Part shown: piece by piece, positions 9,238 through 18,965 of the stretch
How the letters are laid out: every line of letters starts with the position of its first letter
Numbering within the stretch: the first letter of the stretch is position 1
DNA from: Nocardioides scoriae
GTDB taxonomy: Bacteria; Actinomycetota; Actinomycetes; Propionibacteriales; Nocardioidaceae
Direction of reading: 5' to 3'
Assembly (NCBI RefSeq): GCF_900104965.1
Contig: NZ_LT629757.1
Coordinates: 2,914,001-2,978,000 of the forward strand
Length of the DNA stretch: 64,000 bases
The notes under the pieces: model-generated
Database searches by the model: none
What the model saw: only the letters and a program-made list of their open reading frames with translations
Told to the model about the DNA's origin: nothing
Made by a program: the position numbers and the translations under genes

Positions 9238-10769
9238 GCCACCGACTCCGCCGCGTCGTCGCGGGCACCGGCCAGCTCGGAGCGCGGGACGACCCGCAGC
9301 TCCTGGGTCAGGTCGCCGTGCAGGGTCTGGCGCCGGTCGATCGGGTAGCTCTGCGTGATCAGCCACGGCCGGCGGTGCCCCTGCTGCGGCAGCTGGTCGG
9401 CCGAGCGCTTGATGTAGCCCGAGGCGAGGTCGAGCAGCGGCCGCGGCTGCAGCTCGCCCTCGGGCTCCGGGACGGCGTACGCCGCGTCGCGCTCGCGCAT
9501 CAGGTTGAGCACCCGGGTCGCGAGCACGCCGGTGATGTCGGCGCGCAGCGTCCACGACGCGTTGGTGTAGCCGATCACCCGGACGTAGTTGGGCACGCCG
9601 GTCACCATCGCGCCGCGCCACATGAACTCCGAGCCGAGGTCCACCGGCGCACCGTCGACCTCGATCTCCATGCCGCCGGCGACGTCGAGGCTCAGGCCGG
9701 TCGCGGTGACCAGCACGTCGGCCTCGAGCACGCGGCCCGAGGAGAGCCGCACGCCCTCGGGCACGACGGAGTCGATGGTGTCGGTGACCACCTCGGCGTC
9801 ACCGCGCTTGATGGCCTTGAACAGGTCGCCGTCGGGCACCACGCACAGCCGCTGGTCCCAGGGGTCGTACGGCGGGGAGAAGTTGTCGGCGGCAGCCTCG
9901 GCGCCGAGGTAGCGGCCCACCCCGCTGGAGAGGATCTTCTTGCCCACGTCGGGGAAGCGCCGGAAGAAGGCGTAGGTGCCGGCCTGGTAGGCGATGTTCT
10001 TGGCCCGGATCACGCGGTACGCCGCCATCTCGGGCAGCCACCGCTGCGCCAGCCCGGCGATCTTGTCGTGGCGCGGCAGCGCGGCGATGTAGGTCGGCGT
10101 GCGCTGCAGCATCGTCACGTGGGCCGCCTCGCCGGTGATCGAGGGCACGATCGTCACGGCGGTGGCGCCCGACCCGACGACCACGACCTTCTTGCCGGTG
10201 ACGTCGAGGTCCTCGGGCCAGAACTGCGGGTGGACGACCTGGCCGGCGAAGTCGGCGATGCCGGTCAGCTGCGCGTCGTACGGCGCGTCGTAGCTGTAGT
10301 AGCCGTGCGAGCCGATCACGAAGTCGCAGGTCAGCTCCTGGCGGCCCGAGGCGGTCTCCACCACGAGCGTCCAGCGGCCGGTGGCGGTCGAGAACGACGC
10401 GTGGACCACGCGGGTCGAGTAGCGGACGTGCTCGTCGATGCCGAACTCGGCGGCGGTGTCCTTGATGTACTGCAGGATCCCGGGGCCGTCGGCCAGCGCC
10501 TGGTCGCCCTCCCAGGGGCGGAAGGTGAACCCGAAGGTGAAGATGTCGGAGTCCGAGCGCACGCCGGGGTATCGGAACAGGTCCCAGGTGCCGCCCATCG
10601 ACTCGCGGCCCTCGAGGATCAGGTAGTCGCGCTCGGGGCACTCGGTCTGGAGCCGGTAGCCGGCACCGATGCCCGAGAGCCCTGCACCGATCACGACGAC
10701 GTCGACGTGGTCGGGCAGGGCCCGCGAGCCGGCTCCGGCGGCAGCGCCGGGAAGGGACGAGGAGGTCAT
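9234..10769 (-). CDS. EthA-type Baeyer-Villiger flavin monooxygenase (copy 1)
   Basis: FAD- and NADPH-dependent enzyme that inserts oxygen next to a ketone. In 511 residues the FAD Rossmann motif is VVVIGAGLSGIGAG (24-37), the BVMO fingerprint FAGQVVHPQFWP is at 174-185, and the NADPH motif VVVVGSGATAVTIVP is at 195-209. GGTWDLFRYPGVRSDSD is typical of the EthA branch. The natural substrate is unknown; EthA-like enzymes take aliphatic and phenyl ketones. The neighbouring alkB suggests subterminal alkane or ketone breakdown. The 524-residue paralogue lies at 48860-50434. Confidence 0.92.
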   Translation of the reverse strand: MTSSSLPGAAAGAGSRALPDHVDVVVIGAGLSGIGAGYRLQTECPERDYLILEGRESMGGTWDLFRYPGVRSDSDIFTFGFTFRPWEGDQALADGPGILQYIKDTAAEFGIDEHVRYSTRVVHASFSTATGRWTLVVETASGRQELTCDFVIGSHGYYSYDAPYDAQLTGIADFAGQVVHPQFWPEDLDVTGKKVVVVGSGATAVTIVPSITGEAAHVTMLQRTPTYIAALPRHDKIAGLAQRWLPEMAAYRVIRAKNIAYQAGTYAFFRRFPDVGKKILSSGVGRYLGAEAAADNFSPPYDPWDQRLCVVPDGDLFKAIKRGDAEVVTDTIDSVVPEGVRLSSGRVLEADVLVTATGLSLDVAGGMEIEVDGAPVDLGSEFMWRGAMVTGVPNYVRVIGYTNASWTLRADITGVLATRVLNLMRERDAAYAVPEPEGELQPRPLLDLASGYIKRSADQLPQQGHRRPWLITQSYPIDRRQTLHGDLTQELRVVPRSELAGARDDAAESVA

Positions 10770-10791
10770 GCCCCCATGATGCCCAACGGGG

Positions 10792-13332
10792 CTACCGGCC
10801 GGTAGATCGGCGTCCGGGTCGGGGGTCGATCCCCACCAGGAGCGGGTCGTGGTCGGAGGAGCGGTAGGCGTCGGGGACGAAGAAGTCGGTCGCGTTGTAG
10901 TTGAACCGGCTGTACTCCAGCGCCACCGGCTCGACCGAGCTGATGTTCCACACGTGCGCGCCCCGGACCGTGCGCAGCGCAGCCGGGTTGGCGAGGACGT
11001 GGTCGAGCGAGCCGACGAGGCCGTCGAACAGGTAGGTGTGCTCCTCGGGCGCCCGGTCCGACCCGAGGTCGGTGTAGCCGGCGTCGCGGAGGACCTGCAT
11101 CGGGTCCTCGCGGGTGTAGGCGTTGAAGTCGCCGGCGAGGAAGACCCGGCCCGAGCGGACGGTGCGGGCCTGGCGGGCCGCGAAGTCGACGAGCTCCCGC
11201 GCCTGGGCCACGCGCGCCTTGTTGGAGGCGCCCTGGCCGGTGTCGCCGTCGCCGGCGGCGCCCGAGCCCTTGGACTTGAAGTGGTTGACCACGAGCACGA
11301 AGCGGCTGTTCTTCCCCCCGCTGCGGCGGGGCTCGAAGACCTGGGCGAGCGGGTCGCGAGCGTTGTCGAAGACCGCGACGTCGTCGATGACCGAGGCGCC
11401 GACGGGGCGCACCTGCGCCCGCTGGTAGACGAACCCGGTGCGGATCACGTCCTCGTCGGCCTGGGCCGCGGCGCTGTCGGCCGAGGCGGGCGAGCGCACG
11501 TAGTCCCAGGTGCGCGACCCGGCACGGGCGTTGAGCGCCCCCACCAGGGTGGCGATGGCGGCGTCGCGGTCCTGACCGAGCCGGGCGGAGTTCTCGAGCT
11601 CCTCGACCGAGACCACGTCGGCGTCGAGGCGGGTCAGGGCGTCGACGACCTTGGCCTGCTGGCGGGCCAGGTCGTCGGCCTGGGCAGCGCCGCGCGGACC
11701 GTCGCCGGAGGGTCCCTCGCAGCTGTCCACGGTGTCGGGGTTGCCCGCGCGGTCCGTGTAGTAGGTGCAGCTGCCACCCGCGGCCTCGAAGTCCTCCCCC
11801 GTGGTGGGGAAGTAGTTGAGGACGTTGAACGACGCGAGCTTCAGGCGCCCGCCCACGGCCGCCGGCCGCGCCGTGCGGGTGTCGGCGAAGGTGACGGGGA
11901 GCGGCTCGTCGGCGGTGAGCTGGTCGGTGGGCTGGAAGCGCCACTGCGAGAACCGGTAGTCCAGGACCACCGGCGCGTCGAACGCGACCGGGGCGCCGAC
12001 GCGGATCACGCGGTCCTGGGTCAGGTACGGCAGCGGGGTGTCCTTGGCGGTGAAGAAGTTCGTGCTCGAGCCGTCGTCCAGCGTGACGGACCGGGCGGCG
12101 TTGTCGGCCCGGACGGCCGCGATGGCCGCGGCGTCGGAGGGGTCGGCCACCTCGGTCGGCTGGAACAGGGGCGTGGTCCCGGAGGCCAGGCCGATCTCGG
12201 CGTACTGGTTGAGCGCGTAGTTGTCGGCGACGGTGAACCTGCCCCGCGGGCTGAGCAGCATGCCCTCGAGCCGCTCCCGCTCGGCGTCGGTGCGCGGCCA
12301 GGTCGTCGTCGTGGGCCGCACCGAGGCCGGGGCGGACAGGGCGACGACCTCGGCGGCCGAGGCCGGCGTCAGCTGCGTCATGCCCTGGTACTCGCTGACG
12401 GTGCCGGTCACCTGCACGTGCTGGCCGACCGTGACGGCCCTCGTGGCGGCCGAGCCGTAGACGAAGACCGCGTCGGAGCCGGTCCGGCCCTCGGCCGACC
12501 CGCCCGTGCCCGCGGTCTGGAGGAAGAAGCCGTTGAACCCGCCGGTGGGGTACGCCGCGGTGACGACGCCGGTGGTCCGCACCCGCCTGCCGGCGAGCGG
12601 GCTGGCGGCACCCGTGCCCTGGACCTCGGCGATGGTGGCGTCCACGGCGGCCGGCGGGGGCGTGGTCCCCGCGCCGGCGGGGGCCGCCTTCGGCGTCGGG
12701 GCTCCGGCCACGAGGTCGCTCGCGTTGTCGTCGGTGTCGGTGCCGCCGGCCGCGCGCGCCACCGAGGTCGAGGTCGTCGAGGTGGCCGAGGCGGCCTTCT
12801 CGAAGGTGCCCGAGGAGCCGTAGCCGACCAGGTCGAGGATCCGGGGGTCGCCGGTCACCGAGCCGGTGGCCGGCGCGTCGAGCGCGGTCGTCTGGCGCGC
12901 CAGGAAGACGGTGCCGCCCGTCGCGCCGAGCGCCGTGCTGCCGCTGGCGTCGGGGGTGGGGAGCGCGCCGGCGCCGGTGCCGCTGCCGGATCCGCTGAGC
13001 GCGACCAGGTAGTAGCCCCCGGCCGGCACCGAGCCGGTCAGCGGGGTGACGCCGGACGGGTTGCCGGCGCCGGCGGCCGAGCGGTACTGCACCGAGGTCC
13101 CGTCGAGGGAGACCGGCGCCGAGGTCGGGTTGAACAGCTCGACGTAGTCGCGGGCGAGCGTGGAGGCGGCCGAGCCGCCGCCGGCGTACACCTCGGAGAC
13201 CACCACCCGGTCGCCCGCGGGCGCCGCGGCCGACGGGGACGCGACCAGCGCGAGGGGGACCAGACCGACCGCGAGCGCGGTGAGGCCCGGGACCAGGGCC
13301 CGGTGACGGGCAGGACGAAGGGCAGGGTGCAT
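10792..13332 (-). CDS. Secreted ExeM/NucH-type endonuclease
   Basis: Extracellular DNase of about 846 residues. A signal peptide (residues 1-35, ending in PSAAAPAG) is followed by a lamin-tail domain (about 37-170; VVVSEVYAGGGSA, DYVELFNPT), an OB-fold-like region (about 220-330; ATIAEVQGTG) and a C-terminal endonuclease/exonuclease/phosphatase domain. The latter shows LASFNVLNYF, VVSVEELENS, VVNHFKSKG, GDFNAYT and SSDHDPLLV, which hold the metal and catalytic residues. The start at 13332 is preferred because it leads straight into the signal peptide and has GAGGAG upstream; the frame is open to 13404. Likely role: scavenging DNA phosphate or loosening matrix DNA. Confidence 0.9.
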   Translation of the reverse strand: MHPALRPARHRALVPGLTALAVGLVPLALVASPSAAAPAGDRVVVSEVYAGGGSAASTLARDYVELFNPTSAPVSLDGTSVQYRSAAGAGNPSGVTPLTGSVPAGGYYLVALSGSGSGTGAGALPTPDASGSTALGATGGTVFLARQTTALDAPATGSVTGDPRILDLVGYGSSGTFEKAASATSTTSTSVARAAGGTDTDDNASDLVAGAPTPKAAPAGAGTTPPPAAVDATIAEVQGTGAASPLAGRRVRTTGVVTAAYPTGGFNGFFLQTAGTGGSAEGRTGSDAVFVYGSAATRAVTVGQHVQVTGTVSEYQGMTQLTPASAAEVVALSAPASVRPTTTTWPRTDAERERLEGMLLSPRGRFTVADNYALNQYAEIGLASGTTPLFQPTEVADPSDAAAIAAVRADNAARSVTLDDGSSTNFFTAKDTPLPYLTQDRVIRVGAPVAFDAPVVLDYRFSQWRFQPTDQLTADEPLPVTFADTRTARPAAVGGRLKLASFNVLNYFPTTGEDFEAAGGSCTYYTDRAGNPDTVDSCEGPSGDGPRGAAQADDLARQQAKVVDALTRLDADVVSVEELENSARLGQDRDAAIATLVGALNARAGSRTWDYVRSPASADSAAAQADEDVIRTGFVYQRAQVRPVGASVIDDVAVFDNARDPLAQVFEPRRSGGKNSRFVLVVNHFKSKGSGAAGDGDTGQGASNKARVAQARELVDFAARQARTVRSGRVFLAGDFNAYTREDPMQVLRDAGYTDLGSDRAPEEHTYLFDGLVGSLDHVLANPAALRTVRGAHVWNISSVEPVALEYSRFNYNATDFFVPDAYRSSDHDPLLVGIDPRPGRRSTGR

Positions 13333-13462
13333 GAAGGAGGCTCCTCGAGAACGTGCACAGAAAGGACACAAGCCGACGTCCTTCCTATCCCGGACGGGCC
13401 GCACCCGGGAGGTCCGCGCGGTTAACGATTCGGCAACCGTGCACGACGTCGGGGGGTCGGGC

Positions 13463-13468
13463 TAGGTT
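13463..13468 (+). promoter_or_regulatory. -10 box TAGGTT, leaderless start of ppgK
   Basis: TAGGTT ends seven bases before the ATG at 13476, and no Shine-Dalgarno sequence precedes that ATG. The spacing predicts transcription starting at the start codon. No convincing -35 box is seen. Confidence 0.45.
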
Positions 13469-13475
13469 GACCCGC

Positions 13476-14219
13476 ATGGCAGACCCGATCGGCATCGACT
13501 TCGGCGGCAGCGGCATCAAGGCCGCACCCGTCGACCTGGCCACCGGCGAGTTCTCCGCGGAGCGCGAGCGCATCAAGACCCCGGAGAAGTCCACCCCCGA
13601 GGCCGTGGCGGAGGTGATGGCCGAGCTGCTCGAGCGCTTCGACGACACCACCTCCTCGGTGGGGGTCACGATCCCCGGCGTGGTCCGCAAGAACGGTGTG
13701 GTCGCCTCGGCCGCCAACATCGACAAGGGCTGGATCGGCACCGACGCCGACGACCTGCTCAGCAGCAAGCTGGGGCGCGAGGTCCACGCCATCAACGACG
13801 CCGACGCCGCCGGGCTGGCCGAGGCGCGCTACGGCGTCGCCCACGGGCGCCCCGGCCTGGTCATCGTCACCACCCTCGGCACCGGCATCGGCTCGGCCCT
13901 CCTCTACGACGGCGTGCTGATCCCCAACTCCGAGCTCGGCCACCTCGAGGTCGACGGCCACGACGCCGAGAAGCGGGCCGCCGACTCCGCCCGCAAGGGT
14001 GAGGACCTGTCGTGGGAGAAGTGGGCCGGCCGGCTGACGACCTACTACCGCGCGGTCGAGAAGCTGTTCTCCCCCGACCTGATCGTGGTCGGCGGCGGGG
14101 TCAGCAAGCACGCCGCGGAGTTCATGCACCTGATCGACATCGAGACCGAGATCATCTCGGCCACGCTGCGCAACACCGCCGGCATCGTGGGCGCCGCCGC
14201 ACTGGCGGCAGACCTGTGA
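13476..14219 (+). CDS. ppgK: Polyphosphate glucokinase
   Basis: Cytosolic ROK-family kinase that phosphorylates glucose to glucose-6-phosphate with polyphosphate (and often ATP). It is 247 residues long. Phosphate-binding motif 1 is IGIDFGGSGIKAAPVD at the N-terminus, the glucose-site sequence is INDADAAGLAEARYG, and the second phosphate motif is TTLGTGIGSALL. The C-terminal LIVVGGGVSKHA is also typical. Such enzymes are nearly restricted to actinobacteria and a few cyanobacteria. Its stop overlaps the start of the aldo/keto reductase gene (GTGA). Confidence 0.93.
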   Translation: MADPIGIDFGGSGIKAAPVDLATGEFSAERERIKTPEKSTPEAVAEVMAELLERFDDTTSSVGVTIPGVVRKNGVVASAANIDKGWIGTDADDLLSSKLGREVHAINDADAAGLAEARYGVAHGRPGLVIVTTLGTGIGSALLYDGVLIPNSELGHLEVDGHDAEKRAADSARKGEDLSWEKWAGRLTTYYRAVEKLFSPDLIVVGGGVSKHAAEFMHLIDIETEIISATLRNTAGIVGAAALAADL

Positions 14220-15259
14220 GCGGCACCGGCAGCTGGACGCCGGCGGCCGAGCGCTACGACTCGGCCGACTACCGCCGCTGCGGGCGCAGCGGCCTGGTGC
14301 TGCCGCCCCTCTCGCTCGGGCTCTGGCAGAACTTCGGCACCGACCGGCCCGAGGAGACGCAGCGGGCGATCCTGCGCCGCGCCTTCGACCGGGGCGTGAC
14401 CCACTTCGACCTGGCCAACAACTACGGGCCGCCCTACGGCCGCGCCGAGGAGAACTTCGGCCGCTACCTCGCCGAGGACTTCGCCGGGCTGCGCGACGAG
14501 CTGGTGATCTCCACCAAGGCCGGCTACGACATGTGGCCGGGCCCCTACGGCCAGGGCGGCGGGGGCCGCAAGTACGTCCTGGCCTCGCTCGACCAGTCGC
14601 TGGCGCGGATGGGCCTCGACCACGTCGACATCTTCTACAGCCACCGCTTCGACCCCGACACCCCGCTCGAGGAGACCATCGGCGCCCTCGACACCGCGGT
14701 GCGCTCGGGCCGGGCGACCTACATCGGCATCTCGTCGTACTCCCCCGAGAAGACCCGCGAGGCAGCCGCCATCGCCCGCGACCTCGGCACGCCGCTGCTG
14801 ATCCACCAGCCGTCGTACTCGATGCTCAACCGCTGGATCGAGGAGGGGCTGCTCGACGCCCTCGACGACGAGGGCATGGGCTGCATCGTGTTCACCGCGC
14901 TGGCCCAGGGCCTGCTCACCGACAAGTACCTCGACGGCGTCCCGGCCGACTCGCGCGCGGCCCGGGAGGGCAGCACGATCGGGGCGGACCACCTCGACGA
15001 CGCGACCCTCGCCCACGTGCGGGGCCTCCACGAGATCGCCCGCGGTCGCGGGCAGACGCTGGCCCAGCTGGCGCTGCAGTGGGCGCTGCGCGACCCCCGC
15101 GTGACCTCGGCCGTGATCGGCGCCTCCTCGGTCGAGCAGCTCGACGCCAACCTCGACGCGCTGCAGGGACCCGAGCTGACCTCCGACGAGCTGGCCACCA
15201 TCGACCAGCACGCCGTCGACAGCGGCATCAACCTCTGGGCCGGCTCCTCCGACCACTGA
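14216..15259 (+). CDS. Aldo/keto reductase, YghZ-like
   Basis: NADPH-dependent aldehyde reductase, 347 residues, single TIM-barrel domain. FDLANNYGPPYGRAEENFG holds the catalytic Asp/Tyr pair and LVISTKAGYDMWPGPYG the Lys. The GGGGRKYVLASLDQSL segment is typical of YghZ/L-glyceraldehyde-3-phosphate reductase and Kv-beta-like proteins. The GTG at 14216 overlaps the ppgK stop, so translational coupling is likely. A role in clearing toxic sugar-derived aldehydes is family-based. Confidence 0.88.
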   Translation: MSGTGSWTPAAERYDSADYRRCGRSGLVLPPLSLGLWQNFGTDRPEETQRAILRRAFDRGVTHFDLANNYGPPYGRAEENFGRYLAEDFAGLRDELVISTKAGYDMWPGPYGQGGGGRKYVLASLDQSLARMGLDHVDIFYSHRFDPDTPLEETIGALDTAVRSGRATYIGISSYSPEKTREAAAIARDLGTPLLIHQPSYSMLNRWIEEGLLDALDDEGMGCIVFTALAQGLLTDKYLDGVPADSRAAREGSTIGADHLDDATLAHVRGLHEIARGRGQTLAQLALQWALRDPRVTSAVIGASSVEQLDANLDALQGPELTSDELATIDQHAVDSGINLWAGSSDH

Positions 15260-15304
15260 TCCGCACCAGCGGTCCGGCCCACGGGACGGGCTGGACCGCT
15301 GGGC

Positions 15305-15310
15305 TAGCGT
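15305..15310 (+). promoter_or_regulatory. -10 box TAGCGT, leaderless start of the SDR gene
   Basis: TAGCGT ends seven bases before the ATG at 15318, the same geometry as at ppgK. There is no ribosome-binding site before the ATG, consistent with a leaderless transcript. Confidence 0.4.
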
Positions 15311-15317
15311 CGGGCGC

Positions 15318-16247
15318 ATGGCTGCCTCCACCTCCGCGCCCGACCTCGCCCGCTTCGGCCCCGCCGACCTCCCCGACCTCACGGGCCGGCGGATCGTGGT
15401 CACCGGCGCCAACTCCGGCATCGGCTTCCACGCCGCCAAGGCGTTCGCCCAGCACGGCGCCCAGGTGACCCTGGCCTGCCGCAACCTCGACTCCGCGCGC
15501 GCGGCCCAGGTCAAGCTGCCCGGCGTCACCGAGGTGGCCGAGCTCGACCTGGCCTCGCAGAAGTCCGTCGCGGCCTTCGCCGAGCGCTGGGAGGGCCCGC
15601 TCGACGTGCTCGTGGGCAACGCCGGCGTGATGACGCCGCCGCGCTACCGCGAGACCGAGGACGGCCACGAGCTGCAGTTCGGCACCAACCACCTGGGCCA
15701 CTTCGCGCTGGCCGGGCGGCTGCTGCCCCGCCTGCTGGAGGCCGACGCCCCGCGCGTGGTCTCGGTGTCCTCGATCGCCCACCACCGCGGCGACGAGCAC
15801 GTCCTCGAGGCCAACCCGCGGGCGACCTACAACGCCAACAAGGCCTACGGCCAGTCCAAGCTGGCCAACCTGCTCTTCGCCCGCGAGCTGCAGAAGCGCG
15901 CCACCGCGGCCGGCAGCGCCCTGACCGTGACCGCCTGCCACCCCGGCGTCTCCAACACCGGCCTGGTCACCAGCAAGGACGGCCTGGGCGCCCTGCCCGG
16001 CGTGCGCCAGCTGGCGCCGCTGGTGATGCCGCTGGTGACGCAGTCCTCGGCCGCGGGCGCCAAGCCGACGATGTGGGCCGCGACGTACGCCGAGCCGGGC
16101 TCCTACACCGGACCCACCGCCCTGGCCGAGGTGCGCGGCAAGCTCGGCCAGGCCAAGCTCAGCCGCTGGGCCCGCGACGAGTCGCTGGCGACCCGGCTGT
16201 GGACGGTCTCCGAGGAGGCGACCGGGGTCTCGTTCGACCTCGGCTGA
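15318..16247 (+). CDS. Short-chain dehydrogenase/reductase
   Basis: NAD(P)-dependent oxidoreductase, 309 residues. The cofactor motif is TGANSGIGFHAAKAF (about 35-49), the structural NAG motif is VGNAGVM, the catalytic Ser lies in VSVSSIAHH, and the catalytic Tyr/Lys pair is in AYGQSKLAN. The sequence resembles WW-domain oxidoreductase/retinol-dehydrogenase-like SDRs that are common in actinobacteria. Substrate unknown. Confidence 0.88.
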   Translation: MAASTSAPDLARFGPADLPDLTGRRIVVTGANSGIGFHAAKAFAQHGAQVTLACRNLDSARAAQVKLPGVTEVAELDLASQKSVAAFAERWEGPLDVLVGNAGVMTPPRYRETEDGHELQFGTNHLGHFALAGRLLPRLLEADAPRVVSVSSIAHHRGDEHVLEANPRATYNANKAYGQSKLANLLFARELQKRATAAGSALTVTACHPGVSNTGLVTSKDGLGALPGVRQLAPLVMPLVTQSSAAGAKPTMWAATYAEPGSYTGPTALAEVRGKLGQAKLSRWARDESLATRLWTVSEEATGVSFDLG

Positions 16248-16334
16248 CGGCCTCGCCGGGACGGCAGCACCACCTGGCGAGACGCGAGGACACGAACTGG
16301 TCACGAGACCGGGGGCAGGCCTTCCGGACGGTCG

Positions 16335-18101
16335 AGCGACCCCGACCTCGAGCGCATCGACGCCGAGGCCGCGTGGGCGCTCGCCAAGCCCGGTGCCCCC
16401 ACCCGCGCGGGCGAGGGCGTCAAGGTCGGCATCGTCGACACCGGCATCGACACCACGCACCCCTGCTTCTCCGCCAAGGGCTACCCCGCGCAGACCCAGC
16501 TCGGCGACAAGCGGTTCACCAACGACAAGGTCGTCGTGGCCCGGGTGTTCGCCAACAAGGCCGCCCAGCAGGGCCTGACGCCCGAGGCGGTGCAGGACCA
16601 CGGCACCCACGTCGCCGGCACGGTCGCCTGCAACCCGCGGACCCCCGCCTCGGTCGACGGCGCCGCGATCCCCTACGCCCCCAGCGGCGTGGCCCCCCGG
16701 GCGCTGCTGGGCAACTACAACGTCTTCCCCGGCGACATCGAGAACGCCCGCAGCGAGGACATCCTCGACGCCCTCCAGGCCGCGGCCGAGGACGGCATGC
16801 AGGTCATCAACATGAGCCTCGGCGGCAGCGCCCAGGGCAACCAGGACCTGCTCACCACGGCCGTCGACAACCTCGACCGGGCCAACATCGTGGTCGCCGT
16901 CGCGGCCGGCAACGAGGGCCCCGGCCACTACACGGTCGGCTCCCCCGGCTCCGCCGAGCGCGCGCTGACCGCCGGCGCCTCGTCGGTCGGCCACTACACC
17001 GGCGTCCCGGTGTACGCCGGCGCCACCGCGACCGGCACCCCCGTGAGCGTGACCGCCACCGGCGAGTTCCCGGTGCCGACCACGCCGCTCACCGGCACCC
17101 TGGTCCCGGCCAGCGGCACCACCGCGGCCCTGCCCTTCGGCGACGGCTGCGCCGCCGGCGGCTTCCCGGCCGCGGCCAGGGGCGGCATCGCCCTGGTCGC
17201 CCGCGGCACCTGCAGCTTCGGGGTCAAGGTCGCCAACGCCGAGAAGGCCGGCGCCGTCGGCGCGATCGTGGTCAACAACGTGCCCGGCGACCCGATCGCC
17301 ATGGCCGCCGACGCCGCCGCGCCCTCGACCATCCCGGCCGTGATGGCGCCGTACGCCGACCGCGCCACGCTCGCCGCCCAGGCCGGCAAGCCGGTCACCA
17401 TCGGCGTCACGCCGGCGTACGTCGACAGCAACAACGACGACATCATGGGCGACTTCTCCAGCCAGGGCCCGACCGACGTCAGCTACCGCGTCAAGCCCGA
17501 CGTGACCGCTCCCGGCGTCAACATCCTCTCCTCGCTGCCGCAGTCGTTCTGCGACCCGCTGCCCGCCGAGGGCTGCTGGGGCTTCAAGCAGGGCACCTCG
17601 ATGGCCACCCCGCACCTCGCCGGCTCCGCGGCCGTCGTGCGGCAGGCCCACCCCGGGTGGACCGCCGCCCAGGTGCGCTCCGCGATCGTCAACACCTCCG
17701 AGCAGGGCGTGCTGAAGAACGCCACGGCCATCACCTCCACCGAGACCGACCCGCTGGTCACCGGGTCCGGCCTGGAGGACCTGGACGCCGCGGTGCTCGC
17801 GAAGCTGTCGCTGTCCTCGGTCAGCACCTCCTTCGGCGCGGTGCCCTCGGGCAGCGGCCAGACGCTGAGCCGAACCGTCACGGTCACCAACCTGACCTCG
17901 ACCGCGGTCACTACCCCGGTCCGGGTCACCGGAGACCCGGCGTTCCGCGCCTCGGCCACCTCGCTGAGCGTGCCCGCAGGCGGCTCGGCGACGCTCACCC
18001 TCACCTACAGCCCCGGCAAGGCCGTGGCCAAGGGTGACCACTCCGCGACGCTGCAGCTGGGCGACACCGCCCACTCGGTGCTCTACGCGTTCGCGAGGTA
18101 G
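16335..18101 (+). pseudogene. S8 subtilisin-like peptidase lacking its 5' end
   Basis: The frame encodes a complete catalytic core: Asp in VGIVDTGIDTTHP, His in DHGTHVAGT, Ser in GTSMATPHLAG. A PA domain is inserted (about 17050-17410, GTCSFGVKVANAEKAGAVG) and a beta-rich CARDB-like tail follows. Upstream of the Asp motif the frame is open to 16248 but contains no ATG, GTG or TTG, and no signal peptide or propeptide is present. The first in-frame ATG (16536) would remove the catalytic Asp. The gene therefore seems to have lost its N-terminal coding part by deletion; an assembly gap is the alternative. Confidence 0.65.
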
Positions 18102-18128
18102 CCCGCCCACCGCAGCACCACGCACGAC

Positions 18129-18166
18129 CGACCGGGGGGCGCAGCAGCAGCTGCGCCCCCCGGTCG
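18129..18166. terminator. Bidirectional terminator-like hairpin, 17-bp stem
   Basis: Arms CGACCGGGGGGCGCAGC and GCTGCGCCCCCCGGTCG pair perfectly around a 4-nt loop. It lies between the convergent subtilase fragment and the TetR gene and can serve both. No T-run follows, as is usual in high-GC actinobacteria. Confidence 0.75.
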
Positions 18167-18186
18167 CTGCGTCTGCGGGACCGGGC

Positions 18187-18819
18187 TCAGTCGGGGGCGG
18201 CGACCGGGCGGCCGTTGACCGCGACGTCGAGCGCGCTGCGCAGCCAGTCGGCGTAGGCCTCCGCCGGGTGGTGGAGCTCCTCCACGACCTGCAGGTAGGT
18301 CTCGCCCGAGGTCAGCACGTAGACCTGCTCGACGGCCCCGCCGCGCGGCTGGCCGTCGCGGCTGATGATCCGCACCAGCTCCTGCGACGTCGACAGCCGC
18401 CGGGCCCGGGCCATCTCCACCAGCTCGCGGATCCGCTCGTCCTCGGCGATCGCCTGCTGCAGCGGGGAGATGAGCGGGGCGACGCGCTGCATCACCCCGG
18501 AGACGAAGTCGGCGATGGTGCCGAGGCGCTCGTCGACCGACATGCCGGCGTGCAGCCGCAGCCCGGCGTACGCCGCCTGCAGGTTGTCGTAGTCGCCGAA
18601 GCTGGCGCGCCGGAAGGCCGCCATCAGCAGCCCGGCCTTGTCGGTGTAGACCCGCGCCACCGACGCGACCGACGACCCCGACCGCTGGGCCACGCCCTCG
18701 AACGTGGTGCCGCGCCAGCCGTGGTCGGCGAACTCCGCGACCGCGGCGTCGAGCACCTCCATGCGTCGACGGTGGGCAGCCGCCTGGCGGCCGTCCGGAT
18801 CGAACCCCTTGATGGCCAC
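18187..18819 (-). CDS. TetR-family regulator, divergent from kynA
   Basis: About 210 residues. The helix-turn-helix lies near residues 15-60 (FADHGWRGTTFEGVAQRSGSSVASVARVY). The C-terminal half is a typical helical ligand domain with no recognisable effector site. The GTG at 18819 is chosen because GGAGG sits six bases upstream; the frame stays open to 18936. Head-to-head arrangement with kynA makes it a plausible regulator of tryptophan breakdown, but no clear palindrome was found between them. Confidence 0.72.
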   Translation of the reverse strand: MAIKGFDPDGRQAAAHRRRMEVLDAAVAEFADHGWRGTTFEGVAQRSGSSVASVARVYTDKAGLLMAAFRRASFGDYDNLQAAYAGLRLHAGMSVDERLGTIADFVSGVMQRVAPLISPLQQAIAEDERIRELVEMARARRLSTSQELVRIISRDGQPRGGAVEQVYVLTSGETYLQVVEELHHPAEAYADWLRSALDVAVNGRPVAAPD

Positions 18820-18965
18820 GACGGCCTCCACCACCTGTCCCGAGCAGGACGCGCTGGGCCGCGCCCGTCCGCAGGAGGGTATGCCCGCGACGGCGCAGAC
18901 CGCACCCGCCGCACGTAGCATCCAGGCGTCGGCCACCGGCGGTCGCGCCGAGCAGAGGAGGGACC

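Noticed and set aside
10849-13425. 858-codon plus-strand frame over the nuclease gene
   Set aside because: Antisense to the ExeM-type gene, whose domains and signal peptide are clear.
15228-18125. Very long minus-strand frame (965 codons) across the SDR and subtilase
   Set aside because: Antisense to clear protein-coding frames; low-complexity Gly/Val/Arg product, no start signal.
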